Assembly: GCA_023105745.1 (NCBI GenBank)
Contig: JALGQZ010000007.1
Span: 54,417,569-54,481,568, forward strand
Length of the DNA: 64,000 nucleotides
Direction of reading: 5' to 3'
Source: Austropuccinia psidii
Taxonomy: Eukaryota > Basidiomycota > Pucciniomycetes > Pucciniales > Sphaerophragmiaceae
Made by a program: the position numbers and the translations under genes. Of the stretch, positions 44,256 to 55,046 are shown in pieces. The notes under the pieces were generated by a model, which ran no database searches, was not told the origin of the DNA, and was given only the letters and a program-made list of their open reading frames with translations. The number at the start of each line of letters is the position of its first letter. Position 1 is the first letter of the stretch.

Positions 44256-44753
44256 AAATTAGCCAATACTCCTGATAACCCAGCATATGTACCTTTGGAA
44301 GCAGAACCACAGATTCCAATTGAAGGAATTAATATAACTGATGTTGGGACTGAATTATTTGAAGTAAGAGAATCTTATAAGAAAGACAAGAACTACAATA
44401 TCTTGACTTCCTCATTATATAAAGACTGAAAAGATACATCTTTAGTCAATACACTGTATGAAGTTTGGAAGAATTCCTACTCTGAAGGAATACTTCACTT
44501 GTTTGATGGGATTATTTACCACAGAACCAAACATTCTTGTGTAATTACATTATGTAGCAGACTCCTTATCAATACCATTCTTCATTAATTCCATGATAGC
44601 AGCTACTCTGGACACCTGTCAGAAGACAGGAAACTTTAAAAAGTAAATAAATGTGCATGGTGGCCATCTTGGAGAAAAGAGACCATTGAATATTGCCATA
44701 CCTGTGACAGATGCCAAAAAGCAAACGGGAGTACAGGCAATAAATTCGGACTT
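44256..44753 (+). pseudogene. Element B linker and integrase zinc domain
   Basis: The linker reads NPAYVPLEAEPQIPIEGINI and DVGTELFEVRES. About 44590-44730 holds FHDSSYSGHLSEDR and CHTCDRCQKAN, the HHCC zinc motif with all four ligands visible, but stops lie inside it (for example before FHDSS). Confidence 0.8.
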
Positions 44754-45305
44754 ATGATCCATATTCAAGAACCAAAATCCCCTTGGGAAGTTGTTCACAT
44801 GGATTGTGTCACAGCACTTCCTCCAAGTGGTGACAAAGCTTATAATTCTTGTTTAGTCATTGTAGACAGATATAGAAAAACTCTCATATTCTTACCATGT
44901 CATAAAGATGACACTGCTATGGATACAGCGCTTCTATTATATAGTAGAGTTATTTCTCATACAGGGTTATTTAAAGATATCATAAGTGACAGAGATCTCA
45001 AATTCACATCTGCACTTTGAACCAATGTTCATAGATTGTTTGGAACTAAGTTACCATTTTCTACAGCATATCACCCTCAAACAGATGGGCTAGCAGAGAG
45101 AATGATTCAAGCTTTAGAAGACATGAACAGGAGATTTTGTGCTTATGGATTAAAATTCAAAGACTCAGATGGCTTTACCCATGACTGGTGCACTCTGATA
45201 CCTGCATTGGAATTGGCATATGAGACATCAGTTCAGGCTTCCACAAGCCAAACTCCTGCTATTTTAGAAAAGGATGGAGTCCAAGACTCCCAGAAGACAC
45301 ACTGA
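44754..45305 (+). pseudogene. Element B integrase catalytic core
   Basis: 44754-45020 reads WEVVHMDCVTALPPSGDKAY ... IISDRDLKFTSAL, giving the first two catalytic Asp. A TGA at 45018-45020, where Trp is expected, splits the domain. The same phase goes on from 45036 with [20 protein letters not shown], giving the Glu. The D,D,E triad is thus visible across one stop. A frameshift follows before 45314. Confidence 0.9.
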
Positions 45306-45313
45306 GGAAGGAT

Positions 45314-45673
45314 TTGATTGACATTCATCATACATCTTCCAGCTTCAAGATATTTCTTAATAAGGTGAAACATTATGCAAAACGGAGTATGAATGACGCT
45401 TTTGACTATGCAAAATGGAAGTGGGACAAGAGTCACAAAGTACCAGACTTCAAAGTAGGGGACTTAGTTCTAGTTTTAAATTTGAATTTTAAAAATATCA
45501 AAGGCCCAAAGAAACTTCAAGATTCTTATGTAGGACCTTTTGTTATTGTTGCCTTACATGGAACCAATGCAGTTCAAGTGGAATTGAGTGGTGATTTGGA
45601 AAATAAACACCCCACCTTTCCAGTCAGCTTGATGAAACCTTATAAACCAACTGAAAAAGAATTGGATCTTTAA
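45314..45673 (+). pseudogene. Element B integrase C-terminal domain
   Basis: Open in another phase than the core: YAKWKWDKSHKVPDFKVGDL, NIKGPKKLQDSYVGPFVIV, VELSGDLENKHPTFPVSLMK. GPF is the conserved core of the C-terminal module. A TAA (45671-45673) and a frameshift separate it from the chromodomain piece. Confidence 0.87.
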
Positions 45674-45687
45674 GGAACCCAACTCCT

Positions 45688-45894
45688 TTGACTGTACCAC
45701 CAGTGGAGCAGAGTGAAGACAAAAAGATAAAGAAAGTCATTGAAGAAAGGAGACTTAGGGGTAAAAATCAAAGAGAATATCTTGTCAGATATAGAAATCC
45801 AGTACATGAATATGAATGGCTGGCAGAATCAGAGATGCCTGACTCAGATAAGCTCTTAAGAAGATTTAGACATGAAAGAAGGCCACAAGCCTGA
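45688..45894 (+). pseudogene. Element B chromodomain tail
   Basis: It encodes EQSEDKKIKKVIEERRLRGK, NQREYLVRYRNPVHEYEWLA and DKLLRRFRHERRPQA before a TGA at 45892. This is the short chromodomain-like tail shared with elements A and C. The aromatic pattern (Y, Y, W) is kept. It ends 134 bases before the polypurine tract. Confidence 0.82.
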
Positions 45895-46027
45895 ATATTT
45901 CTATAAATTTGCTTTAAATTACTTGATCTGAGTAATGTAAAGAGGTTTGACAGTGGAAATTAACCCCCTCTGGGGCCTTTTTTCTTCCTTATACCATTGA
46001 TAAAATTGTAGTACAATTTTATTTTTT

Positions 46028-46039
46028 GGTGGGAGGGAA
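46028..46039 (+). other. Element B polypurine tract
   Basis: GGTGGGAGGGAA directly precedes the 3' LTR start TGTGAGCC. It is preceded by a T-run, as is common for plus-strand primer sites. Confidence 0.8.
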
Positions 46040-47235
46040 TGTGAGCCTTGAGGTATATTTCACATACCTAAATAGGCCACAATTACCTTAAAAATGAATT
46101 CTGAACTATGCATAACCCATAAGTCATGCATATATTCAAAATTCATCATTTTTTATTTTGGGAAAGATGAATAACTTTTTCTTGAGTAAGTAAATCTATG
46201 TATTTAAGGCCAGATTTGAATTCTACACAAAATTTCACCTAGGGTAGCGTCATAGAGTGAATAAGCTCAAATCAGCTCTTTGAGGTGGTAATATTATGAA
46301 AATATTTCAATACCACATCATCAATACCACATAAAAGATCTGTGAAAGCTGTTGTTTTTCTCAATTTCACGCCAAAATAATGGTAATGTGAGAAATCCCA
46401 TGTTGCATATACACTAAGAATAGTGTTATTCATGTTTGTGGCACTTAATATCATAGTATTATCACATGCATGTTTGGTACACCCATACTGGATATCTCAC
46501 TTTAAGCTTGAATTCCTATTTTGATGTGAAAAATAGTCAACGGGGGCAAAAGACATCAAAGAGAGCCAGGGTACCCAACTCCTGAGGCCTCTGAGAAGTG
46601 GACAGCTCCAAAGCTTGGATCAATTCCTGATATTGGCCCAATTAGTAAAATAAAACCTTTTGGGAACTTAATTACCATGTCACAACTTTAGTAAATCATA
46701 AGAAAATAGCAAATAACCTGCTATTTTGACATGCCAAGGAAGTAAAGAGCAACTCAGACTCCTGTAACCATGTCAATTCTTAATGAATTTCCATGGATAA
46801 ACCCTAAAAGAGTAATTCAAACCATTTTTGGACTAGTATCCATTGATTCATCTCATAACAACCAGTCATATACTGCTATTTGCAATTCTACATAGAAATG
46901 AGGTAAAAACTTCAAAAATTCATTAAAAACACAATTCTTCATTAATCTTTCTAAACCTTTCAGGACCAAGTAAGAGCTGTAAAATTCATATAAAAATCAA
47001 AAAGAATTATACCTTCATATGAAAAATTAAAAGCTTTACTAACATTCAATTCTTGATGATTCCATGTGAAACACAGAGCCTTTAGCAATTTACAGAAAAG
47101 ACATTCTGTGATGAAGTTTCCAATAACATTGATAGCTTTGAGAAATAAACGATTATTTTATGATATAAGAAGATTTCCAGTTTTTACTCCTTTTATTTTT
47201 AACCATAAATGGGTTGGTAGTCACGTAAAAGCATC
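46040..47235 (+). repeat. Element B 3' LTR, truncated
   Basis: It starts TGTGAGCCTTGAGGTATATTTC and matches 28060-29245 of the 5' LTR up to gtaaaagcatc. After 47235 the match stops abruptly, so about 690 bp of LTR, including the U5 end and the right target duplication, are missing. The ORFs at 46272-46454 and 47066-47302 lie in the LTR and are not genes. Confidence 0.88.
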
Positions 47236-49560
47236 CTTCTGGGACTGTTTTTGGTTTTCAATTGACTTTTGCACTGAAAATTCTTTGAGGTTCTATAAAT
47301 AATATCAATAAAAGACTAATATTGAAAAAGGAACTAGGTCATCCTTAATCATGACTCAAATTCTTTTCATAACCTTCATCTTCTCTCTTGAGGAAATGAT
47401 TTCAGATTATATTTTGTATATAATAGGAAGGCTGTAATCAAGCTGCAAGAGTTTTAGAACTAAATGGACTTTGACAGAGGGTATCACTGCATTCCCAACT
47501 TAAATAAACTACTTTCTCTCATAACATTAATAAAATGTAGTCTGTATGTATCAGAAGAAATACAGAAAATTTCATCAAGGTATAGTAATAATTGCTCAAA
47601 TTTTCACATATATCCACTGCCCTTGGTCCCCTAGGGAGCTTTTTCTCCCAATCAATTTCTCTAGTTAATTTAATTCATACTTTCAATTTGAATACATTTA
47701 TTATAATTTGGTAATGTTGCATTTCTTTATGACCTTTCAAGTGTATATTGGAACATATATCCTTTACAATCATTTTTTTCATTTGAAAATGCTTGAAAAA
47801 TTATCTGGTTTTTTATTGATTTTTTGTTGTAATTCTTCCCCTTTGTATTGATTACGTATTTCAATCCTGTTATAATGAAGAATAAGAATAATTTTTTCAT
47901 TATGAAACAACTTAATATTCCTACAAATTTTGTAATAGGTTCTTTATTGTATTCAGATTTTGAGATTTTAAATATTATTAGAATGAAATTTCTTGATGGT
48001 TCTTCTTTACATTCTAGGATTTACCTTCATATTAATCCTTATTTAATAAGCTATTCTTAAACCTAACAAAGAAATAATTGAATCAGTTTTCCAAAATCTG
48101 TTATTGTATTTTTTATGAGATTTTGAAATTCAGAAGTTTCCCGGAGTAAGCTCAAATTTATTGTTATTTCTGCCAATGAAAAACAAATTGTTTTACAGAA
48201 TTTGAATCTTTTAAAAAAAGTAATTGGAGAGAACGATATTGATTTTATGAGCGATACAGTATGCTTAGTGCAATTTTTCAGATATATTTTTTGATTTTGC
48301 AAGACGAAATATGTGAGCAGTGGTATAATATAAATTCTGTTTACCTTGAGATTTATGGATTATTTTTTTGGAAAATGAGAGAAACACCATTTTCAATAAA
48401 ATGTGGTTTTTTAATTCCCAATTTTTGTCAAGGCTCATTTCATGAATACTAACAAATTTCAGACTTTTATTTAATTTCTGGCTACCAATTTGGATAAAAA
48501 GTAAGTTATGAGCTGAAAAGTTTGGGGGAGCCTATAAATAAACCACCTTGATCTTAATACAGTATCTCCAAGTAGGTAATTGAAAATAAATTTGACATAT
48601 TTTTGGTTAAATTCAAATAAACTATAGGTTTAAAGACTTAATTTCATCAGGTAATTTATCTTTTATTTATAAGATCCATCAAGCCCTCTAGAAGCCTATT
48701 GATAGTTCAATCTTTTCTCTTAACTTGAAGAGCTATTCTTACTTCTTGAGTCCAGTTGAATTTTGCTTTCAGTGGAATCCATTGGTATTCTGAAATAGCT
48801 AGTTTCAACAAGTTTCTTGAGAGCTTATCATGTACAGTGAACCACTATTTTGAGTGACCTATTTGAATTAATATTGGATATTTATTTTATCATATAGTTG
48901 AAACCGATTTCCTTAATGTCTATGATTAGCTTTTATGAGGAGTGTAAGTAAATTAACGTGGTTTTTTCATTTTGAGATTCAGATAAAACAAAAGTAAAGG
49001 AAGTACTTAAATTATTTTGGAAAATAGTACTGTAAAAATAAATGAAAGCTCCAGGAAAATGGACTACAAATAAATTCCAGGTACAGAAGTCCTGAATTTT
49101 CTTGATCAAATTGTTTTTCGCACTACAGTTCCTTTTCCTGTACTACTCATTTCAATACTTTCTTGTTGTCTAATTCTTATTATTTATTTATTACAAGTAT
49201 TTATTCTATTATAGATATACAAAAATTCAACATGGTGAAATATGTAAGTCATCGAAATTCCACCTCACCTTAGCATCAAGATTTGGGTTCAAATAATTGG
49301 CATGCATGAAGTAAAAATAAATATGGATGGAGTTCATTACTTACAAGTATTCCAGCCATCACATTTTACAATAATATTCTTAAGCTTAATTTACAAGGGG
49401 CTTTGAAGAGCCTTCCAAAAACAGGATTACCCATTAGTCTATATGGTCAATACCAAAATAAGACATCCAAAAACATAAGATTTTTGTACTGTGGTATGCC
49501 ATACCATATCAGCTTAATAAAATTTTTTTTTGAGGGGAGTGAAAAGTAGAAGTACCCCTA
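47236..49560. other. A+T-rich DNA without a recognisable gene
   Basis: Short ORFs (47848-48060, 48063-48302, 48261-48452) are Ile/Asn/Phe/Lys-rich with no domain pattern. I found no LTR terminus or polymerase motif. A 15-nt perfect palindrome TGGTATGCCATACCA is at 49492-49506. Confidence 0.55.
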
Positions 49561-49590
49561 TGGGTAGCTTCTGTTGGAAACAAAAGAAAA

Positions 49591-49691
49591 GGATCTTTGT
49601 CCCAGTTGGTAGGGTGATGCCTTGTGTCAAGGAAAATGGCCATGTCATTGGTTCAAGCCACATTGAAGACATAAAGTAAAAAAAATTAATT

Positions 49692-49717
<26 letters not shown>
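49591..49717 (+). mobile_element. Candidate tRNA-derived SINE with poly(A) tail
   Basis: TGTCCCAGTTGG (49598-49609) resembles a pol III A box and GGTTCAAGCC (49650-49659) fits the B box consensus, with about 50 bases from one box start to the other, as in a tRNA. The tRNA cloverleaf is only partly formable (acceptor and T stems mismatch), so it is not a working tRNA gene. An A-rich tail with about 27 consecutive A follows at 49691-49717. Head boxes plus A-tail is the layout of a short tRNA-derived SINE. Target duplications were not resolved. Confidence 0.55.
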
Positions 49718-49722
<5 letters not shown>

Positions 49723-49901
49723 TAATTAAAAATTTCAAAATTTTGGAAAATCCTTTTAAAGTTTGGAAAATACCTGAAACCTAACCCTAAAATAAAATTG
49801 GATTTCAACCCACAAATTGGCCTCAAAAATCTAAAATTCTAAATTCAAGACACCAGAAGGAGGATACATAAACAGATTACATAAGCAGGAAGGAGTTAAG
49901 A

Positions 49902-49938
49902 AAGTATTAGTAATCAGATTACTTGATTAGTAATACTT
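49902..49938. other. Inverted repeat (hairpin)
   Basis: Arms AAGTATTAGTAATCA and TGATTAGTAATACTT pair at 14 of 15 positions around a 7-nt loop. It lies downstream of the SINE candidate and upstream of the TATA-type patch. Role unknown. Confidence 0.5.
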
Positions 49939-50053
49939 AGGGAGTTAAAGGATGCAGGTATCATGGAGGATTAGTCAGCAAGTCTAAGGATTAGTAATAA
50001 AGTTCAAATAAGCACCAGCAAAAAAAATACCTCAAATTAGTAAGCAACCCAAC

Positions 50054-50212
50054 AAATGACATCATCAATCAAACAAATGATGCAATGATTTACATAAATG
50101 ACATCATTTAGGTGGGACCACCAGAAAAGAATTTTCCCAGCCAAAAGAAACTGAAAAATTCTAAGTCCCTCTTTTTGAACACCTCCCATGGAGAGCCCAA
50201 AAATTATAAATA
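50054..50212 (+). promoter_or_regulatory. Promoter-like patch: twin TGACATCAT sites and a TATA box
   Basis: The 12-mer AAATGACATCAT occurs at 50054-50065 and again at 50096-50107; TGACATCA is a CRE/ATF-like site. TATAAATA follows at 50205-50212 and then a C/T-rich stretch (cctctcccccc ... cctctttccctc) typical of fungal transcription starts. No good ORF follows, so it may drive a non-coding RNA or belong to an unrecognised LTR. Confidence 0.4.
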
Positions 50213-50330
50213 GAGGGCCTCTCCCCCCAAATTTTTCCTCTTTCCCTCATGTCTTTTATCCCCCCAAAAGTGGAAAGTGGATCTAAATTCATCCCTGACT
50301 ATCAGGTTAACTAGTCTACAAAGATATAAT

Positions 50331-50640
50331 TCTATTATATAAAGGATAAAAAAGGCCTTATATAATAGTCTTATAATAAAAAAAAGTCTTAAAATAAAGA
50401 ATCAGTCTTATAAAAAAAAAGAGTCTTATAAAAAAAAAGAAGAAAACTTTATTATATAATTCTATTATATAAAGGATAAAAAGGCCTTATATAAGTCTTA
50501 TAGTAAAATAACTTTTAAAATTAAAAAAAGTCTTTTAAAAAAAAAGTCTTATAAAAAAAAAGAAAAAAAAAAACTTTATAATATAATTTTATTATATAAA
50601 GGATAAAAAGGCCTTATATAATAGTCTTATAAACCTAAAT
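50331..50640. repeat. Three-copy minisatellite, unit about 128-130 bp
   Basis: The block TATTATATAAAGGATAAAAA followed by GGCCTTATATAA recurs starting near 50331, 50461 and 50588. Between copies lie A-rich runs with agtcttata. Each unit contains an imperfect inverted repeat (TTATATAAAGG / CCTTATATAA). Confidence 0.75.
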
Positions 50641-53600
50641 TAAATAAAAATAGTATTTTAAAAGAATTTCACCTTATTATAAGCAATCAAAGCTTTGAAG
50701 AAGGAAAAGAAGGGTCATTTAGTTATTTTTTTTTTAAAGGAGTTAACATTATTATTTAATTTCATAAAGTCATACTTTGGTTACTACAAGGACATTTTAT
50801 TAATTATAAAGGAAAATACCTATTATAGGAATACAGTAGTGCTATTCTTATTAAAAAAGAAAGAATTATTATCAAATTAAATTATTAAAGAAGTGGCTAT
50901 TAATTAGTCTGGTCATATCAGAATTTCATTATAAAAAATACATAATAAATCATTAACCATAAAAAAAGTGTTTGATTGTTTGTTCAGTATTATTATTAGT
51001 CTAGTGTCTCCATATTATATTGAGTTATTGTTGTAGTAGTATTTTGTGTGATTTGTGCTAGTCTTATTTCTTTTGGTTAATCAAATAGTGTTATATTTAA
51101 AAGGTTAAATAAATATTTTTTTTGAGAACAAGCAAAGTCTGATAGAGTCTGTTGAATACACTTTTCTGAATTAGCCACCATCAATAAATAAATTGATTGT
51201 GAACTCAAGTTAAGATAATTCAGCATTTTTTAGGAAGGGCAGTTCAGATTATTCTGACACACAAGCAGAGCAAGGGTTACAAGCTTGAACAGCAATTCAA
51301 AACTGTTTTCTTGTAATTTCCCCTTCCAGGTACTGCCTCATTTTATCCCACACAAGAGGAGTTCCCACAGTACTTCTCTTGCCCTGAAATGTACTATGAA
51401 TACTGTATTGAAACCTTTGTGTGATCTGATTGGATTGTAACCTACGTTTGGATCAAGAAAATTAGTAATTGAGATTTACACTAAAGGAATATTCCAAATC
51501 CATTCTCAGATATATTGGTGACCCTTTTGATTTCATGTTTAAACCTTGAGCTTTCCTATTGATAAACTTAAATTTTCTTGATATTTCTAAAGCTTATTAA
51601 ATTAAATCTCTTAATAATCAAGACCCACTCCTTGATTATTTTTCTTTTCTCATCAAGTATTTTTAGAGGATATTCCAGATTTAATTGGGGACTAATTTCT
51701 CTCCTCCTGGATCCCTTCACCTATAAATTATCATACCATCCCCACCTAGTCAGTAATTCTCTAAGTTCCTGTAGATTTAGCCTTAGGAATAATGGTCTTT
51801 CACACAATTCCAAAGTCAGCGCATTATTATTTCCTTCTTTTATTAATTTAAGAAAGCAGATATGGATTTCAAAATTTATATTTCATTTTATGAGAAATAT
51901 ACTTTTTTGATAGTTTCTTTTTGATATTCTACCACATTCACAATACAAAAAGAAACACAACCTTCAAGCAGGTGTAGAATTCAAAATTCAGTTCAAATTC
52001 CAGCTTGAACACTGTTTGAAAATGACTTTTATTCTTAATTCTTCTATTTGGATACATTCCATAATTTTCCCAGCCTCAAGAAATAAAAGAAATCATCAAG
52101 TAGGTTTCTCCTAGAAATTCCATCTATGAAAATAAATTTCCACCAAAAGAAGCCCCAGGATATTTCAAATATATTCTTAATTACTTTTTAAATTGGAATA
52201 GCTCAAGTTTACTTAATAATATTGAATATAAATCCCAGATAATAAGGTTAAATACCCGAAATTGAAAGTTTTCCGCAATTCTATCTGATTAATATTTGAT
52301 TTACTATTGATTTCATGTGTTTAAGTCTTTATAACCTGATAATTTTTTTGTAAAAGGTTTTTCAAATCTCACAGATCATATGATAAGAGAAACTAAAATA
52401 ATTTTAGGCATTTTCCAAATCTCTATATTTTTGGAAAATTTAAATTTAAAATTATTCCTTGCATATATAACTATTCAAGATTTAGTGAAAAGAATTTTGA
52501 ATATTTGACTTCCTTGAAAATAATATATTAATATTTCCTTAATTTCAAACATTATTAGCTAATAAATCTTTTCTCTTAAGAGAAACCTTGAGATTAATTT
52601 AGACTCTTTACTATCTAGGATATTTATTGCATATATAAGAAATAAATTCAAGAAAGCACAGAGAAGCATCAAAAGTCCTCAAAATTCGAAAACTTTAACA
52701 GACATAGCTACAAAATTGATTTGAATTTGAGCTCAATTTCATACAGAAGACATAAAATATTATTCCTTTTTCTAAAGAAACCTTAAAACATATTCACTTG
52801 CTAAGAGATATCAAATATTATCCAGGCTTTCAGAGATGAAAAATCATTCAATAAAACTTTTTATTATTCTTCCAGTTTGTATCTTACTCAGTAAATATAA
52901 GCACAATATTTCATAAATCACTTTCTATTTAAGATTGAATTCTTAGTATATATACTATATTCAAGCAAAATCATTGTTTTTCATGCCAATGGATACTCCT
53001 TATAAATTTTGATTATTAATTTGTGTCTTTATTGAGTATGAATAAGGTTTTTTATTCGAATTCTCAAAGAAAGAAAGAAATACAGAACTTAACTTGAGAT
53101 TTCATGTTGAAATTTTAATTAATATCCAGACTCAAAGTACAACAGGTTAGAATCTCTAGTTCCCATAAAATGGTTTTTTTCCTTAGAATTAACTGCAATT
53201 ATTAGTTTCTCAAAAGAAACTCCTAAAATTCTGTGTCTTCCAAAAGGAAAATAAAGGTTTCTATGAAAAAAATGTTTCATAAATTCTTCAATCCTCTGAT
53301 TCTTTATTTTTGAAAATGTACCCAATAAACACTAAAGTCCCAATAAATGAAGCTCTTATAGTTCTATTTCACAATATTAATATAGCTTTATTTACAAAAA
53401 TAATTCCAAATACTCAACATTTCATATCAGAACATAAAATTCCAATCAAACACCATGAGAGAATTGGCTACACCTGAAAGTGGGTGTTTTATTCATAAAA
53501 TATCTTGTAGCTGTACTCTTAACTAATTTTAACCCATAATTCCATTTCTTGGTGAGATCTACAGCTGTTCTAAGCTACTGGAATCATACAGAAACTTTGA

Positions 53601-55046
53601 GATCCTTTATTCCTTTTTAGTTTTATTAGGCTAAATATATTCTGCTTCATTATTATTTTAATTAAAAATTAAGATATATTAAGGAGTATATGTGTCCCCT
53701 CTTTCTTTAATAATTTTATTTAATTAAATATCAATAGTTTCAAAATTCATTTGATATATTTTCTTTGAGTAATTCAAGTAAAAAGAAAGCTCTCTTTCAA
53801 TTAATTATCTTCTCTTTTTTGAGCCTTTTCAATTTCCTTTTATTGAGTAAGGAATTAAAACCTATTGTGCTCAAAAATTCATTTTTTTTGGAGGACTATT
53901 GAAAAATGAAACTTGAGAGCTTACTCATCCTAAAGTATATAAGCTTTAATTTGATACTTGAACTAAAGAGTTAAAGGTCAAACCATTCATATTCCAGGAT
54001 CGTTTTCACAAAATGTTTATGTTTGGGCCCAAAAGATAAGCTACACAATTATTTTTCTTTAATTATTGGAAAGGGAAGCTGAAATAATATTTACAAAGAA
54101 TAAACTCCTCTCTATAGATTTGAATAAAATATGAAAAAATCCCAAAAGATAACTCTCTGTAATTCACTTTAGTACGCAAATAAACTTCTAGATATTGGAA
54201 AAAAAATTATTATATTAAATAGAGGAACAATGAAATCTTTAATAGATCTTAAGAAAAGATTTATAAATATAAATTTGAGTATAACACAAACTTGGTCATA
54301 TATTTTGGGTGATTTTCAATAGGTAAAGTGAGTGCTTTGGTGAGGGATTTGGATGATTTTTGGAGAATAGCTGAAGCTTTATTTGAATTGTATGTTAATG
54401 ACCTAAATATTATGTAAAACTAAGATCTTTTCATTATTCTTGAAGAACCTGATTCCAATTTTTGATGTAATTCATTTCTTCATAATTCATACATAAAGAT
54501 ACTGGAAAACAAATTCCCCATGTTGTATTTTGAAAGTATATTAATAGGCTTCAGATATATTTTAATCACCTAGATCCTATAGAGAGTATATAATACTAAT
54601 CTCCTTCTTCTTGGCTCAATATAGGTATCTGGAAGTAGCTTTTATATTCAAAATACTTAAAATTTGTCTGACACATAAGTTTCCACAAAAGAAATGCATT
54701 AAAACTGAATACTTGTGCCACTTGTAGTTTTTGCAGCAGCTTGGGGATTCAATTATTGAGAAATGGATAGAATGGAGTCAATTAGGTATCAAAAAGGTAG
54801 GTATTTGGTAGTATCTGCACTTCTTGAATATTTTTATCTGTATACATGGCTTCTCCATTATTTGAAGGACGATTTGTGACAATTAATTTCTCATATTCTT
54901 TTCCTCATTCCTTGTTTCTCATTTAGCTTCTCCATTTGATCATATTTCCAAATTAGGATCATTATTTATTGTATTACATTCCTAAATGAATCATAAAATT
55001 ATGAAATTTTTTAGCTTAATGAAATAGGTGACTTATAGTTCATCCT
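50641..55046. other. A+T-rich DNA without a recognisable gene
   Basis: The ORFs at 50695-50880, 51578-51910 and 53119-53325 have biased A/T-driven composition and no domain pattern. AATAAATA near 51108 could be a poly(A) signal for a transcript from the TATA patch upstream. Otherwise nothing is visible. Confidence 0.5.

Larger units (their letters stand above)
26617..47235 (+). mobile_element. Element B: old chromodomain Ty3/Gypsy element hosting two insertions
   Basis: It has a 5' LTR at 26617-29936 (interrupted), primer-binding site, leader, Gag, protease and the first part of RT up to 33490. RT resumes at 43179, after element C, and runs on through RNase H, integrase and chromodomain to a polypurine tract at 46028 and a 3' LTR from 46040, truncated at 47235. 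All on the plus strand. Removing the solo LTR and element C restores one continuous element. Stops, frameshifts and lost catalytic residues show that it is dead. The right LTR end and target duplication are missing. Confidence 0.92.

Noticed and set aside
49783..49792. Telomere-like CCTAACCCTAA string
   Set aside because: It is a single occurrence in A/T-rich DNA, with no array.
51578..51910. A 110-codon ORF considered as a small secreted protein
   Set aside because: It is Leu/Ser/Phe-rich with no clear signal peptide followed by a mature domain, and lies in repeat-poor A/T DNA where such ORFs are expected by chance.
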